DNA of 64,000 nucleotides from an uncultured Anaerolineae bacterium (GCA_903875215.1 CAIQVH010000019.1:167605-231604); one strand, 5' to 3'; counted from the first letter of the stretch, positions 8,150 to 17,320 are shown. A program made the numbers and translations. The notes: generated by a model from the letters alone, not told the origin.

Positions 8150-9442
8150 ATGAAACAAATCTGCGTCATAGGCGTTGGGTATGTCGGACTGGTTACCGGC
8201 GCCTGCTTCTCCGATCTGGGCAACAAAGTGATTGCCCTGGATGTCAACGAACAACGCGTCGCAAATCTCAAAAAAGGGATCATGCCGATTTACGAGCCGG
8301 GCCTCGAAGAATTGGTGCGACGCAATGTCAAAGCCGGCCGCCTGAGCTTCACCACCGACTATGCCGAAGCGCTCAAAGGCACCGAATTTGCCTTTATCGC
8401 GGTCGGCACGCCCTCGGGCGTAAACGGTGAAGCCGATTTGCAGTACGTGGCCTCCGCCGCCGAATCCATCGCCCGCAACATGACCGCCCCCCTGATCATT
8501 ATCAACAAATCCACCGTGCCGATCGGCACCGGCGACTGGGTGGCCGATATTGTCAAGCGCGCCCAACCCAGCCCGATGGAATTCGCGGTCGTCTCGTGCC
8601 CTGAATTTCTGCGCGAAGGCTCGGCCATTGGCGATTTCAGCCAGCCGCACCGCACCGTCATCGGCTCCTTTGACCGGGAAGCCGCCAACAAGGTGGCCCA
8701 GCTGCACCTGCCGCTGCGCGCGCCCATTGTGATCACCGACCTGCGCACCGCGGAAATGATCAAATACGCCTCCAACGCCTTTCTGGCGACGAAAATCTCA
8801 TTCATTAACGAAATTGCCGAAATCTGTGAAGCCTTCGGCGCGGATGTCAAGGAAGTCGCCGCCGGCATGGGTTACGACGCCCGCATCGGACGCCACTTTT
8901 TGGATGCCGGCCTGGGTTGGGGTGGCTCCTGCTTCCCCAAAGACGTCAAAGCCCTGGCCTACATGGCCGAAGAAAAAGGCCTCGACCCGCGCATTCTCAA
9001 TACCGTCATGGATGTCAACTATGACCGCCGCAAGGACGTTGTCAAGTGGACGGAAGGCATGGTCGGCTCGTTCAAAGGCAAAACCATCGGCCTGCTTGGG
9101 CTGGCCTTCAAACCCAACACCGATGATATGCGCGACGCCCCCGCCATTGACATTGCCCAGGAACTGACCGCCGCCGGGGCAGCCGTACGCGGCTACGACC
9201 CGGTCGCCATGCAGGTGGCGCGCGGCATCCTGCCCGCCGTCCAAATGTTTGAAGACCCCTACGAAATGGCGCGCGGCTGTGACGCGCTGATTGTCGTCAC
9301 CGAATGGAACGAATTTAAACAACTCGACCTGGAGAAGCTGAAAAGCCTGCTCGCCCACCCCGTGATCATGGATTCCCGCAACATCTACGACCCCGCCACC
9401 CTCAAAGGCATGGGATTCACCTATCGCGCCATCGGCCGCTAG
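8150..9442 (+). CDS. ugd: UDP-glucose 6-dehydrogenase
   Basis: Oxidises UDP-glucose to UDP-glucuronate with two NAD+, supplying sugars for polysaccharides and glycolipids. The 430-residue protein has the N-terminal Rossmann motif [17 protein letters not shown], the [10 protein letters not shown] motif, the conserved lysine and asparagine in [19 protein letters not shown], and the active-site cysteine (about residue 261) in [12 protein letters not shown]. The C-terminal half has the second Rossmann fold ([21 protein letters not shown]). Length is typical. A GAGGA SD precedes the ATG. It is a single-gene unit bounded by its own promoter and a strong downstream hairpin. Confidence 0.95.
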   Translation: MKQICVIGVGYVGLVTGACFSDLGNKVIALDVNEQRVANLKKGIMPIYEPGLEELVRRNVKAGRLSFTTDYAEALKGTEFAFIAVGTPSGVNGEADLQYVASAAESIARNMTAPLIIINKSTVPIGTGDWVADIVKRAQPSPMEFAVVSCPEFLREGSAIGDFSQPHRTVIGSFDREAANKVAQLHLPLRAPIVITDLRTAEMIKYASNAFLATKISFINEIAEICEAFGADVKEVAAGMGYDARIGRHFLDAGLGWGGSCFPKDVKALAYMAEEKGLDPRILNTVMDVNYDRRKDVVKWTEGMVGSFKGKTIGLLGLAFKPNTDDMRDAPAIDIAQELTAAGAAVRGYDPVAMQVARGILPAVQMFEDPYEMARGCDALIVVTEWNEFKQLDLEKLKSLLAHPVIMDSRNIYDPATLKGMGFTYRAIGR

Positions 9443-9452
9443 AGCCAAAACC

Positions 9453-9508
9453 ACCCTCAAAAAACGTCACCGGTCTGGGTTTTTTAGACGGTGACGTTTT
9501 TTGAGGGT
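9453..9508 (+). terminator. 20-bp perfect inverted repeat after ugd
   Basis: ACCCTCAAAAAACGTCACCG and its exact complement CGGTGACGTTTTTTGAGGGT flank a 16-base loop. It likely terminates ugd, but the T-run lies inside the right arm rather than after it, unlike a textbook terminator. The right arm runs directly into the -10 box of the methyltransferase gene. Confidence 0.6.
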
Positions 9509-9513
9509 ACAAT
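9485..9513 (+). promoter_or_regulatory. Promoter of the methyltransferase gene
   Basis: TAGACG, 17 bases, TACAAT, then 8 bases to the ATG. There is no SD, so translation is probably leaderless or nearly so. The promoter is embedded in the right arm of the upstream palindrome, which could link termination of ugd to initiation of this gene. Confidence 0.5.
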
Positions 9514-9521
9514 CAGCCACT

Positions 9522-10430
9522 ATGACCACCACCCCACCCGTCTGCGATTACGAAGGCTCCGACTACCAGACCTCCTTCTGGGAACAGGGCGGCCGCGCCT
9601 ATGAAGACCGGGCTGAAGAAATCGCCCTGCGCCGGCTGGTCCCCACCCAGGGCACTCTGCTCCTGGAGCTGGGCGCCGGCGCTGGACGAAATACGCCTCG
9701 CTATCCCGGCTACGAACGCATCGTCCTGCTCGATTACTCGCGCACCCAGCTACAGCAAGCGCGCGCCAAACTGGGCGATTCGCCTCGCTACATCTATATC
9801 GCCGCCGATATCTACCGCCTGCCCTTTCGCGCGGCCCTGTTCGACGGCGCGACCATGATCCGTACCCTGCACCACATGGCCGACGCACCCGCCGCGCTGG
9901 CCCAGGTGCGCCGCGTGCTGGCACCGGGCGCCACCTTCATCCTGGAATATGCCAACAAGCTCAACGTCAAAGCCATCCTGCGCTACTGGCTGGGACGCCA
10001 AAACTGGAGCCCATTTAGCCCCGAGCCGGTTGAATTCGTTAAACTAAACTTCGACTTCCACCCCGCCGCCATCCGCCGTTGGCTGGCCGAACTGGGCTTC
10101 ATCCCCCAAAAAACCCTGACGGTCTCACACTTCCGCCTTGGCTTGCTCAAACGCTGGCTGCCAGCCGGGTTCCTGGCCGCTCTCGATGGCCTGGCCCAAT
10201 TGACCGGCGACTGGTGGCAGATTACCCCCAGCGTCTTTATCAAATCCACCTTGCCGGCTGCCGCCGCGGGAGAGCCCCGGCCCGCCAGCGTGCTGGACTG
10301 GTTCCAATGCCCTGCCTGCGGCCAGACGCCGCTCCACAGCCAGGACGACGCCCTGCACTGCTCTGGCTGCGGCCAAAACTGGGCCTATCGCGACGGTATC
10401 TACGACTTCCGCGACCCGCTCTCCGCATAA
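9522..10430 (+). CDS. Class I SAM-dependent methyltransferase with Trm112-like zinc ribbon
   Basis: A 302-residue cytoplasmic enzyme. Residues about 45-150 form the SAM-binding core: LLLELGAGAGRNTPRYPGY (motif I), VLLDYS (motif II), YIAADIYRLPF, and TMIRTLHHMADA (motif IV). The C-terminus has CPACG and CSGCG pairs in a Trm112/YcaR-like ribbon ending YRDGIYDFRDP. The substrate is not recognisable; similar two-part proteins are annotated only as methyltransferases. An upstream in-frame TTG at 9501 exists but lies within the palindrome, so the ATG after the -10 box is preferred. Confidence 0.85.
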   Translation: MTTTPPVCDYEGSDYQTSFWEQGGRAYEDRAEEIALRRLVPTQGTLLLELGAGAGRNTPRYPGYERIVLLDYSRTQLQQARAKLGDSPRYIYIAADIYRLPFRAALFDGATMIRTLHHMADAPAALAQVRRVLAPGATFILEYANKLNVKAILRYWLGRQNWSPFSPEPVEFVKLNFDFHPAAIRRWLAELGFIPQKTLTVSHFRLGLLKRWLPAGFLAALDGLAQLTGDWWQITPSVFIKSTLPAAAAGEPRPASVLDWFQCPACGQTPLHSQDDALHCSGCGQNWAYRDGIYDFRDPLSA

Positions 10431-10497
10431 ACCCTGCCCCACAGTTTAAACCCGGGAATTTTGGGGATGAGAAGCGCTCGCCAGAATCAAATTGGAG

Positions 10498-10503
10498 TAT
10501 AAT
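10498..10503 (+). promoter_or_regulatory. -10 box for the AIM24-like gene
   Basis: TATAAT lies about 75 bases upstream of the start codon. No good -35 accompanies it. Confidence 0.35.
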
Positions 10504-10578
10504 TATCTTATTCCATTTCTGGAAATTGCTGGATTTTGCAGCCCCAACCCCGGTTTTTACAAATAAGGAGAGCGTATT

Positions 10579-11256
10579 ATGGAAATTGATGTGCAGTTCC
10601 GACCATCGTATTCACTGGCCGTCGTCAAGCTGACGCCCAACGAGCGTATTCGCGCCGATTCCGGCGCAATGGTCAGTTTTTCGGCCAGCGTCGAGGTTGA
10701 GACCAAGGCTGAAGGTGGTCTGCTCAAGTCTCTTGGCCGGGCCGTGTTGGGCGGCGAGTCGTTTTTTCAGAATTTTTGGAAGGCCGGCCCGGAAGGTGGT
10801 GAAGTGACTCTGGCGCCGGATCTGCCGGGAGATATTGTCCAGATCAACCTGGATGGTGCGCCGCTGATGGTGCAATCGGGTTCGTACCTGGCTTCGGAGG
10901 CCGGGGTTGATCTTTCGACCAAATTCAGCAGCAAGGCGTTCAAGGCTGGCGAAGGGATTTCGATGCTGGAAGCCACCGGGACGGGTAAACTGCTGGTCTC
11001 GTCTTATGGCGCGATCTACGAAAAAACGCTTGGTGCGGGTGAGAAGTATATTGTTGATTCTACCCACCTGGTGGCGTTCAATTCGAGCATGGATGTGCGC
11101 ACCCGCACGGTGGGCGGCATGAAATCGACGTTTCTTTCGGGCGAGGGGTTGGTGGTGGAAATGACCGGACCGGGCCGGGTCTTTATCCAGACCCGCTCGC
11201 CGCAGGCGCTGATCAACTGGATCATTCCGCAGGTGCCGCAAAAGAGCAGTTCGTAA
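10579..11256 (+). CDS. AIM24/TIGR00266-family protein
   Basis: A 225-residue soluble protein made of beta strands throughout. It starts MEIDVQFRPSYSLAVVKL, followed by the family-typical IRADSGAMVSFSASVEVETK and GGLLKSLGRAVLGGESFFQNFW. Ends with GLVVEMTGPGRVFIQTRSPQALINWI, again typical. TIGR00266 proteins are conserved in bacteria and related to mitochondrial AIM24, but no biochemical role is established. An AAGGAGAG SD precedes the ATG, and a clear terminator follows, so this is a monocistronic unit. Confidence 0.9.
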   Translation: MEIDVQFRPSYSLAVVKLTPNERIRADSGAMVSFSASVEVETKAEGGLLKSLGRAVLGGESFFQNFWKAGPEGGEVTLAPDLPGDIVQINLDGAPLMVQSGSYLASEAGVDLSTKFSSKAFKAGEGISMLEATGTGKLLVSSYGAIYEKTLGAGEKYIVDSTHLVAFNSSMDVRTRTVGGMKSTFLSGEGLVVEMTGPGRVFIQTRSPQALINWIIPQVPQKSSS

Positions 11257-11270
11257 GTTTGATGGATGGG

Positions 11271-11300
11271 AAAGCCCCGGGCGATGAGCCCGGGGCTTTT
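11271..11300 (+). terminator. Rho-independent terminator
   Basis: AAAGCCCCGGGC, a 5-base loop, GCCCGGGGCTTT and a T. The symmetric A and T ends allow it to serve the AIM24-like gene on the plus strand and the facing peptidase gene on the minus strand. Confidence 0.85.
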
Positions 11301-11303
11301 GAT

Positions 11304-12431
11304 TTAATCAATGAGCTGGTAGGCGCGCAGGATACCGGTCAGCGCCTGGCGGGCATCGGCCAGGGCTTTTTGGCGCCAGCGCAGTTCTGTGGGGAAAAAT
11401 AATTCGCCAAATTCAGCGCGGATGGCGGCGGCGATGGCTTCGGTTTTGGCGCCGTAGTGGCGCAGCTGGTTTTCCAGGATGGTGGCGCGCAGGCTGCGAA
11501 TCAGGGCGGGGAGCGAATCGCCGAAGGTGCCGAACTCGAATCCGCCGGCAAGCAGGTTTTTGCCGGGGAATTCGGCGTCGCGCAGGCGGACGAAAGTTTC
11601 GCACATATCGCCGCTGATGGCGTAGAATTCGCTGGCATCCACTTTTTGGACGCGGGGATAGTTGAAGCGCGCGGCGGCTGCGGCGGAGGAGATCGTTGGG
11701 TCGTTGGAGGGCAGCAGGGCGGTCATTTGGTAGCGCGGGCCGTAGCCGGTGTGTAGATCGATTTGGAGTATGTTTTGGCAGGCGGCCAGCGCACGGCGGA
11801 AGAGGCCGAGCAGTACGGCGGTTTCTTCCTGGCATTCCTGGCCGCCGAAGTAGACTCCGGCCGGGTGGCGGTGCTGTCCGAGCAGGGTGGCGGCCTGGAT
11901 GCGGGCCTGGCCGGGGGAGATCAGCCCGCGAATGACTTTGCCGAGGAATCCGAGTGTTGCGAGGGTGAGGTTTCCGACCGGGTGGGCGGGGTTCAGCAGG
12001 GGTAACAGTTCATCGTAGGCGGGGTTGAGGGCGGGGTCGTAGTTGGCGTCGAGAACGAAGTTGCGGTTCAGGTCTACGTTGTTGGGGTTGACGCGGCAGC
12101 GGTTTGCCATGCCCCACGGGTTGATGGTGTGAATCAGGAGCAGGCCGGTGGTTGCGGGGTTGAGGCGCGGGGCGAGTTCCTCCATGAACAGCTTGAGGAT
12201 GGCGGAGCCGACGTAGCCTTCGATGCCGTGTTCGGCGGTGGAAATCAGTACGAGGGTTTCGGGGCGGGTGGGCGGGGCCCAGAACCAGTCCAGGCTCAGG
12301 CCGGGGTGGTTTTTTAACGGGTGGGTTTCGAGTTGTGAATCCGGCCATTTTGACTGGAGCAGGCGGGTGTCGCGCAGGAATCTCGCGCGGGATTCTGCGT
12401 AAGAGGCGGGAAAATAATCGTGCGTGTTCAT
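11304..12431 (-). CDS. DUF2817, M14-like zinc carboxypeptidase/deacylase family
   Basis: A 375-residue cytoplasmic protein of the DUF2817 group, related to M14 carboxypeptidases and succinylglutamate desuccinylases. His68 and Glu71 in AEHGIEGYVG fit the HxxE zinc motif. The substrate-binding arginine is in NNVDLNRNF, and a third histidine is in IDLHTGYGPR. The C-terminal TFVRLRDAEFPG and FEFGTFGD segments are family features. No signal peptide is seen. It follows the YfcC-type transporter by a single base, so both are cotranscribed. Import of an amide or dipeptide followed by intracellular cleavage is a reasonable inference, but no substrate is proven. Confidence 0.8.
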   Translation of the reverse strand: MNTHDYFPASYAESRARFLRDTRLLQSKWPDSQLETHPLKNHPGLSLDWFWAPPTRPETLVLISTAEHGIEGYVGSAILKLFMEELAPRLNPATTGLLLIHTINPWGMANRCRVNPNNVDLNRNFVLDANYDPALNPAYDELLPLLNPAHPVGNLTLATLGFLGKVIRGLISPGQARIQAATLLGQHRHPAGVYFGGQECQEETAVLLGLFRRALAACQNILQIDLHTGYGPRYQMTALLPSNDPTISSAAAAARFNYPRVQKVDASEFYAISGDMCETFVRLRDAEFPGKNLLAGGFEFGTFGDSLPALIRSLRATILENQLRHYGAKTEAIAAAIRAEFGELFFPTELRWRQKALADARQALTGILRAYQLID

Positions 12432-12432
12432 T

Positions 12433-13881
12433 CTAAAAAGGCCCGTAATTGGTGGCGACGGCGATGCCGAGGAAGGCGATCGTGGCGAGGATGACCCAGA
12501 ACCACAATTTGGCGGTCCAGCGCAGCCATTTGGGGTAGCTGACGACGGTCAGGCCGAGGCAGATGAGCAGCATGGGGTTGGTGGGGTAGGCCAGGTTGGA
12601 GAAGCCGTCGCCGAAGATGTAGGCCAGGACGGCGGTCTGGCGGGTGACGTGGATGATGTCGGCCAGGGGCAGGATGATGGGCATCATCAGGAAGGCTTTG
12701 GCTGAGCCGGAGGCGATGAAGAATTCGATGCCGAGCGCCAGGGCGTAGACGACCAGCGTGGCGGGGAAGGCGCCGAGTTTGGTGAGTGGTTCGGCGGCGG
12801 CGTGCAGGATGGTGTCGGTGATGCCGCCGGTGTCGATGATGTAGCGGATGCTGGCAGCCATCAGGATGAGGGGAACGGAGGGGGCCAGGCCGCCCCAGCC
12901 TTCGAGCAGGCCTTTCCAGACGGTTTTGGCGCCCGCGCCGGAGAGCAGGCCGGCGCCCAGGCCGCCGATGAGGAACAGGATGCCGACGATGGGCAGGGCG
13001 TAATCGGAGATGGCGGGGACGAAGGGCCCGGCCAGCATGGCGGCCAGGATGAGAACCAGGAACAGGCCGAAGAAGCGGATGGCGCGGATTTGCTGGGGGT
13101 TGTTTTCGGTCAGGGAGACGTCCTGGCCTTTGTATTTTTCGCGTTCGGCCTGGTCTTCTTTGTGGATGAGCGAGGCGGATGGGTCACGGTCAATTTTACG
13201 GGCGTAGCTGGTGATGAAGATGGCGAAAATGATGTAAATGGTGATGAAAACGGCGATGTGCAGTCCCACGCCAGAGAAGAGCGGCAGCCCGGCCAGCTGC
13301 TGCGAGACGCCGAGGGTGTAGGGGTTGGAGATGGCGGCCGAGAAGCCCATGTTGGTGGCCAGGATGGACATGCCCAGGCCGACGAGCGCATCCCAGCCCA
13401 GGGAGTAGGAGAGCGCGATCATGACCGGGACGAGCAGAACGACTTCCTCCAGTGTGCCAAGCGTGGCGCCGAGGAACATGAAGGCCAGCGAGACCATCAG
13501 GAGCAGCAGGTATTTGCGGGCGCGGAAGCGCCGCACGATGCCGCCGATGAAGGCGCGGATGGTGCCGGTTTTATCGAGCACGGCGAAGGAGCCGCCGGCG
13601 AAAAATAAAACAAGGATGATGACGATGACGATCAGGCCGCTGGAGCTGCCCAGCACTTCGATGGGGGCAACGAACCAGCGCCAGACAGGGTAATCGGGGC
13701 GCGGAATGTATTGAAAGGAGGCCGGGTCAATCGTCTGGCGGCCGTCAATTTCGAGGTGGGTGTACTGTCCGGCGGGGACGACCAGCGTCAGTATTCCGGC
13801 GACCATCATCAGGGTGAAGAGAATGGCGATGGACTGGATGAAAGCGCGCACGCCAATTTGGGCACCAGCTTTTTGTTCCAT
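12433..13881 (-). CDS. YfcC-family (C4-dicarboxylate/basic amino acid-type) membrane transporter
   Basis: A 482-residue protein with about 12 hydrophobic helices, similar to YfcC/COG1288 carriers. Starts with a short hydrophilic tail, then IQSIAILFTLMMVAGILTLV and VPAGQYTHLEIDGR, which are typical. The motifs GATLGTLEEVVLLVP and ATNMGFSAAISNPYTLGVSQ match the first half of the carrier fold, and IEFFIASGSAKAFLMMPI the second. Members are annotated as carriers of basic amino acids or dicarboxylates without firm assignments. An SD (AGGAG) lies before the ATG. It is coupled to the DUF2817 hydrolase, which suggests a transported peptide or acyl-amino acid. Confidence 0.85.
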   Translation of the reverse strand: MEQKAGAQIGVRAFIQSIAILFTLMMVAGILTLVVPAGQYTHLEIDGRQTIDPASFQYIPRPDYPVWRWFVAPIEVLGSSSGLIVIVIILVLFFAGGSFAVLDKTGTIRAFIGGIVRRFRARKYLLLLMVSLAFMFLGATLGTLEEVVLLVPVMIALSYSLGWDALVGLGMSILATNMGFSAAISNPYTLGVSQQLAGLPLFSGVGLHIAVFITIYIIFAIFITSYARKIDRDPSASLIHKEDQAEREKYKGQDVSLTENNPQQIRAIRFFGLFLVLILAAMLAGPFVPAISDYALPIVGILFLIGGLGAGLLSGAGAKTVWKGLLEGWGGLAPSVPLILMAASIRYIIDTGGITDTILHAAAEPLTKLGAFPATLVVYALALGIEFFIASGSAKAFLMMPIILPLADIIHVTRQTAVLAYIFGDGFSNLAYPTNPMLLICLGLTVVSYPKWLRWTAKLWFWVILATIAFLGIAVATNYGPF

Positions 13882-13948
13882 GGGGGGCTCCTGTCAGTGA
13901 GTGGGCGAATGGGGAGTAGATTGTGATCTTGCCAGGTGGAGATGATGA

Positions 13949-13954
13949 ATTATA
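13949..13954 (-). promoter_or_regulatory. -10 box for the transporter-hydrolase operon
   Basis: TATAAT on the minus strand, giving a leader of about 60 bases before the transporter start. No convincing -35. Confidence 0.45.
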
Positions 13955-14013
13955 GTCCCAATCGGTGGCGGCAAAGGGCAACCGCTCAAGTATAAATCGC
14001 TGTGCTGGGAGAA

Positions 14014-14043
14014 ATAAAACCCCCGCCCTGAGCGGGGCGGGGG
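14014..14043 (-). terminator. Terminator of valS
   Basis: On the minus strand, GCCCCCGCCCCGCTCAGGGC continues into GGGGG and TTTTATTT. The GC-rich stem and T-rich tail follow the valS stop by about 30 bases. Confidence 0.85.
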
Positions 14044-14072
14044 CAAAACGGGCCAGACTGACAGCGGAGTCG

Positions 14073-16844
14073 TTATAACTGCGCCTGGATTTTTGCTGCG
14101 GTCTCTTTGTACGCTGCCAGTTTCTCGCGCTCTTTGGCAATCACCGCTGCCGGGGCTTTGTTGGCAAAATCGGAGCCGAGCAGCTTCTCCAGCCGGGCGA
14201 TCTGCGATTCAGCTTCGGCCAGTTCCTTTGAAAGGCGGGCGCGTTCCTCGGCCGGGTCGGTCAGCTCGGCCAGCGGCAGGTAGATTTCGATGGCACCCAC
14301 CACCAGGGCGATGTGGCCTTCGGGTTTCGTCTCCAGCGCGGGCAGAATCGTCAGGCGTGATTCATCCAGATTGGAAAGGGCCGCGATCACTTTGGCTTGC
14401 TGCTGCACCAGGCCGCTGGCATCCACCACCGTGGCGGCCAGTTTCAGGCCGGGCTTGACGTTCTTTTCGGCGCGCAGGTTGCGGATGGCGCGCACCATGT
14501 CCTGAATCTGCTCAAAGCTGGCGATTTTCCCGGCTTCCCAGCCTTCGGATTCGCGCGGTTCGGGCCAGCGGGCGGTCATCAGCACTTCCGGCCAATCTTT
14601 GATCAGTTCTGCCAGCGACGACTGGCTGGCGGCGCTGCGCAGGTGCCCCCAGATTTCTTCGGTGACGAAAGGTGTAAAGGGGTGCAGCAGGCGCAGGGAT
14701 AGGTCAAAGACTTTTAGCAGGGTTTCGGCGGTGGAGACGGCCCGCGCGCCACCCGCGGCCAGTTGCTGCTTGGCGATTTCGAGATACCAGTCGGCAAAGT
14801 CGCTCCACAAAAAGTCATAAATCATTTGGCCGGCCTGACCATACTGAAAGATCTGGAACAGACGCTCCACGTCGCGGATCAGTTGCTGGGCGCGGGCCCA
14901 GATCCACGAGTCGGCCAGGGTGTAATCTGGTAAATTGGTAGTTGGTAAATTGGTAGTTGGTAAATTGGTAGTTGGATTGCCGCTGAGTTGACCCGTTCCC
15001 AATGTACCAAACGCCGAAATCACAAAGCGGCCTGCATTCCACAGTTTGTTGGCAAAATTGCGGTTGGCCTCCACTTTTTTCAGGCTCAGGTTGGAATCTT
15101 TGCCAGGGGTGGAACCCACCAGCAGGGTGAAGCGCAGCGCGTCGGTGCCCAGTTCGTTCATCACGATCAGCGGGTCGATCACGTTGCCCTTGGTCTTGGA
15201 CATTTTCTGGCCGTGCTCATCGCGGATCAGGCCGTGCAGGTAGACGGTGTGGAACGGGGCTTCCTCGGTGAACTCCAGGCCGCTCATGATCATGCGCGCC
15301 ACCCAAAAAAACAGGATGTCGTAACCGGTTTCCATGTAGCTGGTGGGGTAGAAGTAGCCCAGGTCGGGGGTCTGCTCCGGCCAGCCGAGCGTGGAGAAGG
15401 GCCACAGGCCGCTGGAGAACCAGGTATCGAGCACATCCGGGTCCTGTTCAATCTTCGTCGAGCCGCAGTGGGCGCAGGCGGTCGGGTCTTCGCGGGCGCA
15501 GGTCTGTTTGCCGCATTCGGCGCAGTACCAGACCGGGATGCGGTGTCCCCACCACAGCTGGCGGCTGATGCACCAATCCTGGATGTTTTCCAGCCAGTTG
15601 TAGTAGACCTTCTCGAAATGTTCCGGCACGATCTTAATGTCGCCATTTTTCACGGCTGCCAGGCCTTTTTCGGCCTGTGACTGGATTTTGACGAACCACT
15701 GCTCCGAGATCATCGGCTCGACGATCTCGCCGCCGCGCTGTGAACGCGGCACGTTGAGCGTGTACGGCTCTTCTTTGATGACCAGCCCGGCGGATTTCAT
15801 ATCGGCCCATAGTTTTTTGCGCGCCTCAAAGCGATCCAACCCGGCATAGGGGCCGCCATTCTCATTCACCCGTGCGCTTTTATCCAGCATGGAGATAATC
15901 GCCAACCCGTGACGGTGCCCAATCTCGTAGTCGTTGGGATCGTGGCCGGGGGTGATTTTCAGCGCGCCGGTGCCGAAATCGCGCGCCACATATTCATCCG
16001 CAATCACCGGGATTTCGCGCCCGAGCATGGGCACCACCACCATTTTGCCGATAAATTTCTGGTAGCGCTCATCTTCCGGGTGCACAGCCACGGCCGTATC
16101 GCCGAGAATCGTCTCGGGGCGGGTGGTGGCCACGGGGATGTATTCGCCCTCACCCCTGCCCCCCTCTCCCCCCGGGAGAGGGGATGGGGATGAGGAAGCC
16201 AGCATATATTTGAAATAATACAGCGTGCCGGGTTCCTCGGAATATTCCACTTCCAGGTCAGACACCGCCGTTTTCAAGCCGGGACTCCAGTTGATCAGGC
16301 GCGGGCCGCGATAGATCATGCCCTTCTCGTACAGGCGCACAAACGCCTCGCGCACAGCCTTCGAGAGACCGGCGTCCATGGTGAAGCGTTCGCGCGTCCA
16401 GTCACAGGAGGCGCCCAGGCGGCGGATTTGTTTGGTGATCATGCCGCCTTTTTCTTCCTTCCAGGCCCAGGTGCGGCGCAGGAATTCCTCGCGGCCCACC
16501 GTTTCGCGGCTGGTGCCTTCCTTGATGAGCTGGCGCTCCACCATCAGCTGTGTGGCGATCCCGGCGTGGTCGGTGCCGGGCACCCACAGCGTGGAATAAC
16601 CCTTCATGCGGTGGTAGCGGATCATCAGGTCTTCCATGCTGACGAACATGGCGTGTCCCAGGTGCAGTTCGCCGGTCACGTTGGGGGGCGGGATCGAGAT
16701 GACAAACGGTTTCACGTTCGGGTCGAAATCCGGTTTGTTGGGGTCGTTGTGCGGCTGGAAGTATCCGCCGTTTTCCCACATGGCGTAAATCCGCTCTTCT
16801 GTGGCTTTGAAATCATAGGCTTTGGGAAGTTCGTAAGTGCTCAT
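14073..16844 (-). CDS. valS: Valyl-tRNA synthetase (two in-frame repeat insertions)
   Basis: Charges tRNA-Val. The 923-residue class I enzyme has PPPNVTGELHLGHAM (HIGH motif) near residue 52, WVPGTDHAGIATQ, the editing domain with VATTRPETILGDTAVAVHP, and GQKMSKTKGNVIDP (KMSKS) near 550. The C-terminal coiled-coil arm ends the protein (EERARLSKELAEAESQIARLEKLL). Two unusual stretches interrupt conserved sequence: residues about 217-233 (SPSPLPGGEGGRGEG), encoded by a GC-rich palindrome, and about 624-639, three NLPTT units encoded by a 15-bp tandem repeat. Both keep the frame and fall in surface-loop positions. It lies second in a T-box-controlled transcript behind a DinB-like gene. Confidence 0.97.
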   Translation of the reverse strand: MSTYELPKAYDFKATEERIYAMWENGGYFQPHNDPNKPDFDPNVKPFVISIPPPNVTGELHLGHAMFVSMEDLMIRYHRMKGYSTLWVPGTDHAGIATQLMVERQLIKEGTSRETVGREEFLRRTWAWKEEKGGMITKQIRRLGASCDWTRERFTMDAGLSKAVREAFVRLYEKGMIYRGPRLINWSPGLKTAVSDLEVEYSEEPGTLYYFKYMLASSSPSPLPGGEGGRGEGEYIPVATTRPETILGDTAVAVHPEDERYQKFIGKMVVVPMLGREIPVIADEYVARDFGTGALKITPGHDPNDYEIGHRHGLAIISMLDKSARVNENGGPYAGLDRFEARKKLWADMKSAGLVIKEEPYTLNVPRSQRGGEIVEPMISEQWFVKIQSQAEKGLAAVKNGDIKIVPEHFEKVYYNWLENIQDWCISRQLWWGHRIPVWYCAECGKQTCAREDPTACAHCGSTKIEQDPDVLDTWFSSGLWPFSTLGWPEQTPDLGYFYPTSYMETGYDILFFWVARMIMSGLEFTEEAPFHTVYLHGLIRDEHGQKMSKTKGNVIDPLIVMNELGTDALRFTLLVGSTPGKDSNLSLKKVEANRNFANKLWNAGRFVISAFGTLGTGQLSGNPTTNLPTTNLPTTNLPDYTLADSWIWARAQQLIRDVERLFQIFQYGQAGQMIYDFLWSDFADWYLEIAKQQLAAGGARAVSTAETLLKVFDLSLRLLHPFTPFVTEEIWGHLRSAASQSSLAELIKDWPEVLMTARWPEPRESEGWEAGKIASFEQIQDMVRAIRNLRAEKNVKPGLKLAATVVDASGLVQQQAKVIAALSNLDESRLTILPALETKPEGHIALVVGAIEIYLPLAELTDPAEERARLSKELAEAESQIARLEKLLGSDFANKAPAAVIAKEREKLAAYKETAAKIQAQL
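14929..14975 (-). repeat. 15-bp tandem repeat in valS
   Basis: Three copies of GGTAAATTGGTAGTT (plus-strand reading) in frame, encoding NLPTT three times. It lies between the catalytic domain and the anticodon-binding domain, in a region where other valyl-tRNA synthetases have a short linker. Confidence 0.85.
16148..16195 (-). repeat. GC-rich palindromic (REP-like) element inside valS
   Basis: CCTCACCCC at one end and GGGGATGAGG at the other enclose CCTCTCCCCCCGGGAGAGG. It resembles the element at 53660 and those at 57533. It is 48 bases long, so it adds 16 codons without shifting the frame, just before the conserved VATTRPET editing motif. Confidence 0.75.
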
Positions 16845-16861
16845 TCATTCTCCGTAGGATT

Positions 16862-17320
16862 TTATGGGTTGGGGGCTTTGCCCACCCAGTCGAGTTTGAT
16901 ATTTTGCTGATCCAGGCGCTCGTACAATTCGCCGGTGTGCTGCTGGATATGGCGGATGTTGTAAAACTGGAGTTCCAGTTTGCCAAACGGCAGCCAATCG
17001 AAGCCGGATTCAGCCTCCAGATCGGTGGCCGGAACCCGCGCTTTCACCTGTTGCTGGACAAAAGCCAGGTACTCCAGCACTTCTTCGCGGCTGAAAGGTT
17101 CTCCCGTATCCGGGTCGTGGTGCTTCTCCCAGGGCCGGAAGTGCCCTTCGCTCTCCTGCAAGTATAGGTGTACGAAAAACAGCGCGTGATAGGCTTTATT
17201 CCAGAACTTGTCCTTATCACCCGGCGCATCCCAGGATGCCGCCGGGCACAGAACAATGACCTGTTTGAGCATCTCCAGCGCGGCCAGGTATTGCGATTGA
17301 ATGGCCTGTTTGGCGTTCAT
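16862..17320 (-). CDS. DinB-superfamily protein
   Basis: A 152-residue four-helix-bundle protein of the DinB/YfiT type. Histidines in AYHALFFVHLYL (near residue 45-56) and NIRHIQQHTGEL (near 126-137) fit the metal-binding triad of this fold. The ATG before AKQAIQSQYLAAL is chosen because it has an SD (GGAG) just after the T-box terminator stem; upstream codons belong to the leader RNA. The role is unknown; relatives include thiol transferases and stress-induced proteins. It is unusual to find it between a T-box leader and valS, which follows after 17 bases. Confidence 0.8.
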   Translation of the reverse strand: MNAKQAIQSQYLAALEMLKQVIVLCPAASWDAPGDKDKFWNKAYHALFFVHLYLQESEGHFRPWEKHHDPDTGEPFSREEVLEYLAFVQQQVKARVPATDLEAESGFDWLPFGKLELQFYNIRHIQQHTGELYERLDQQNIKLDWVGKAPNP

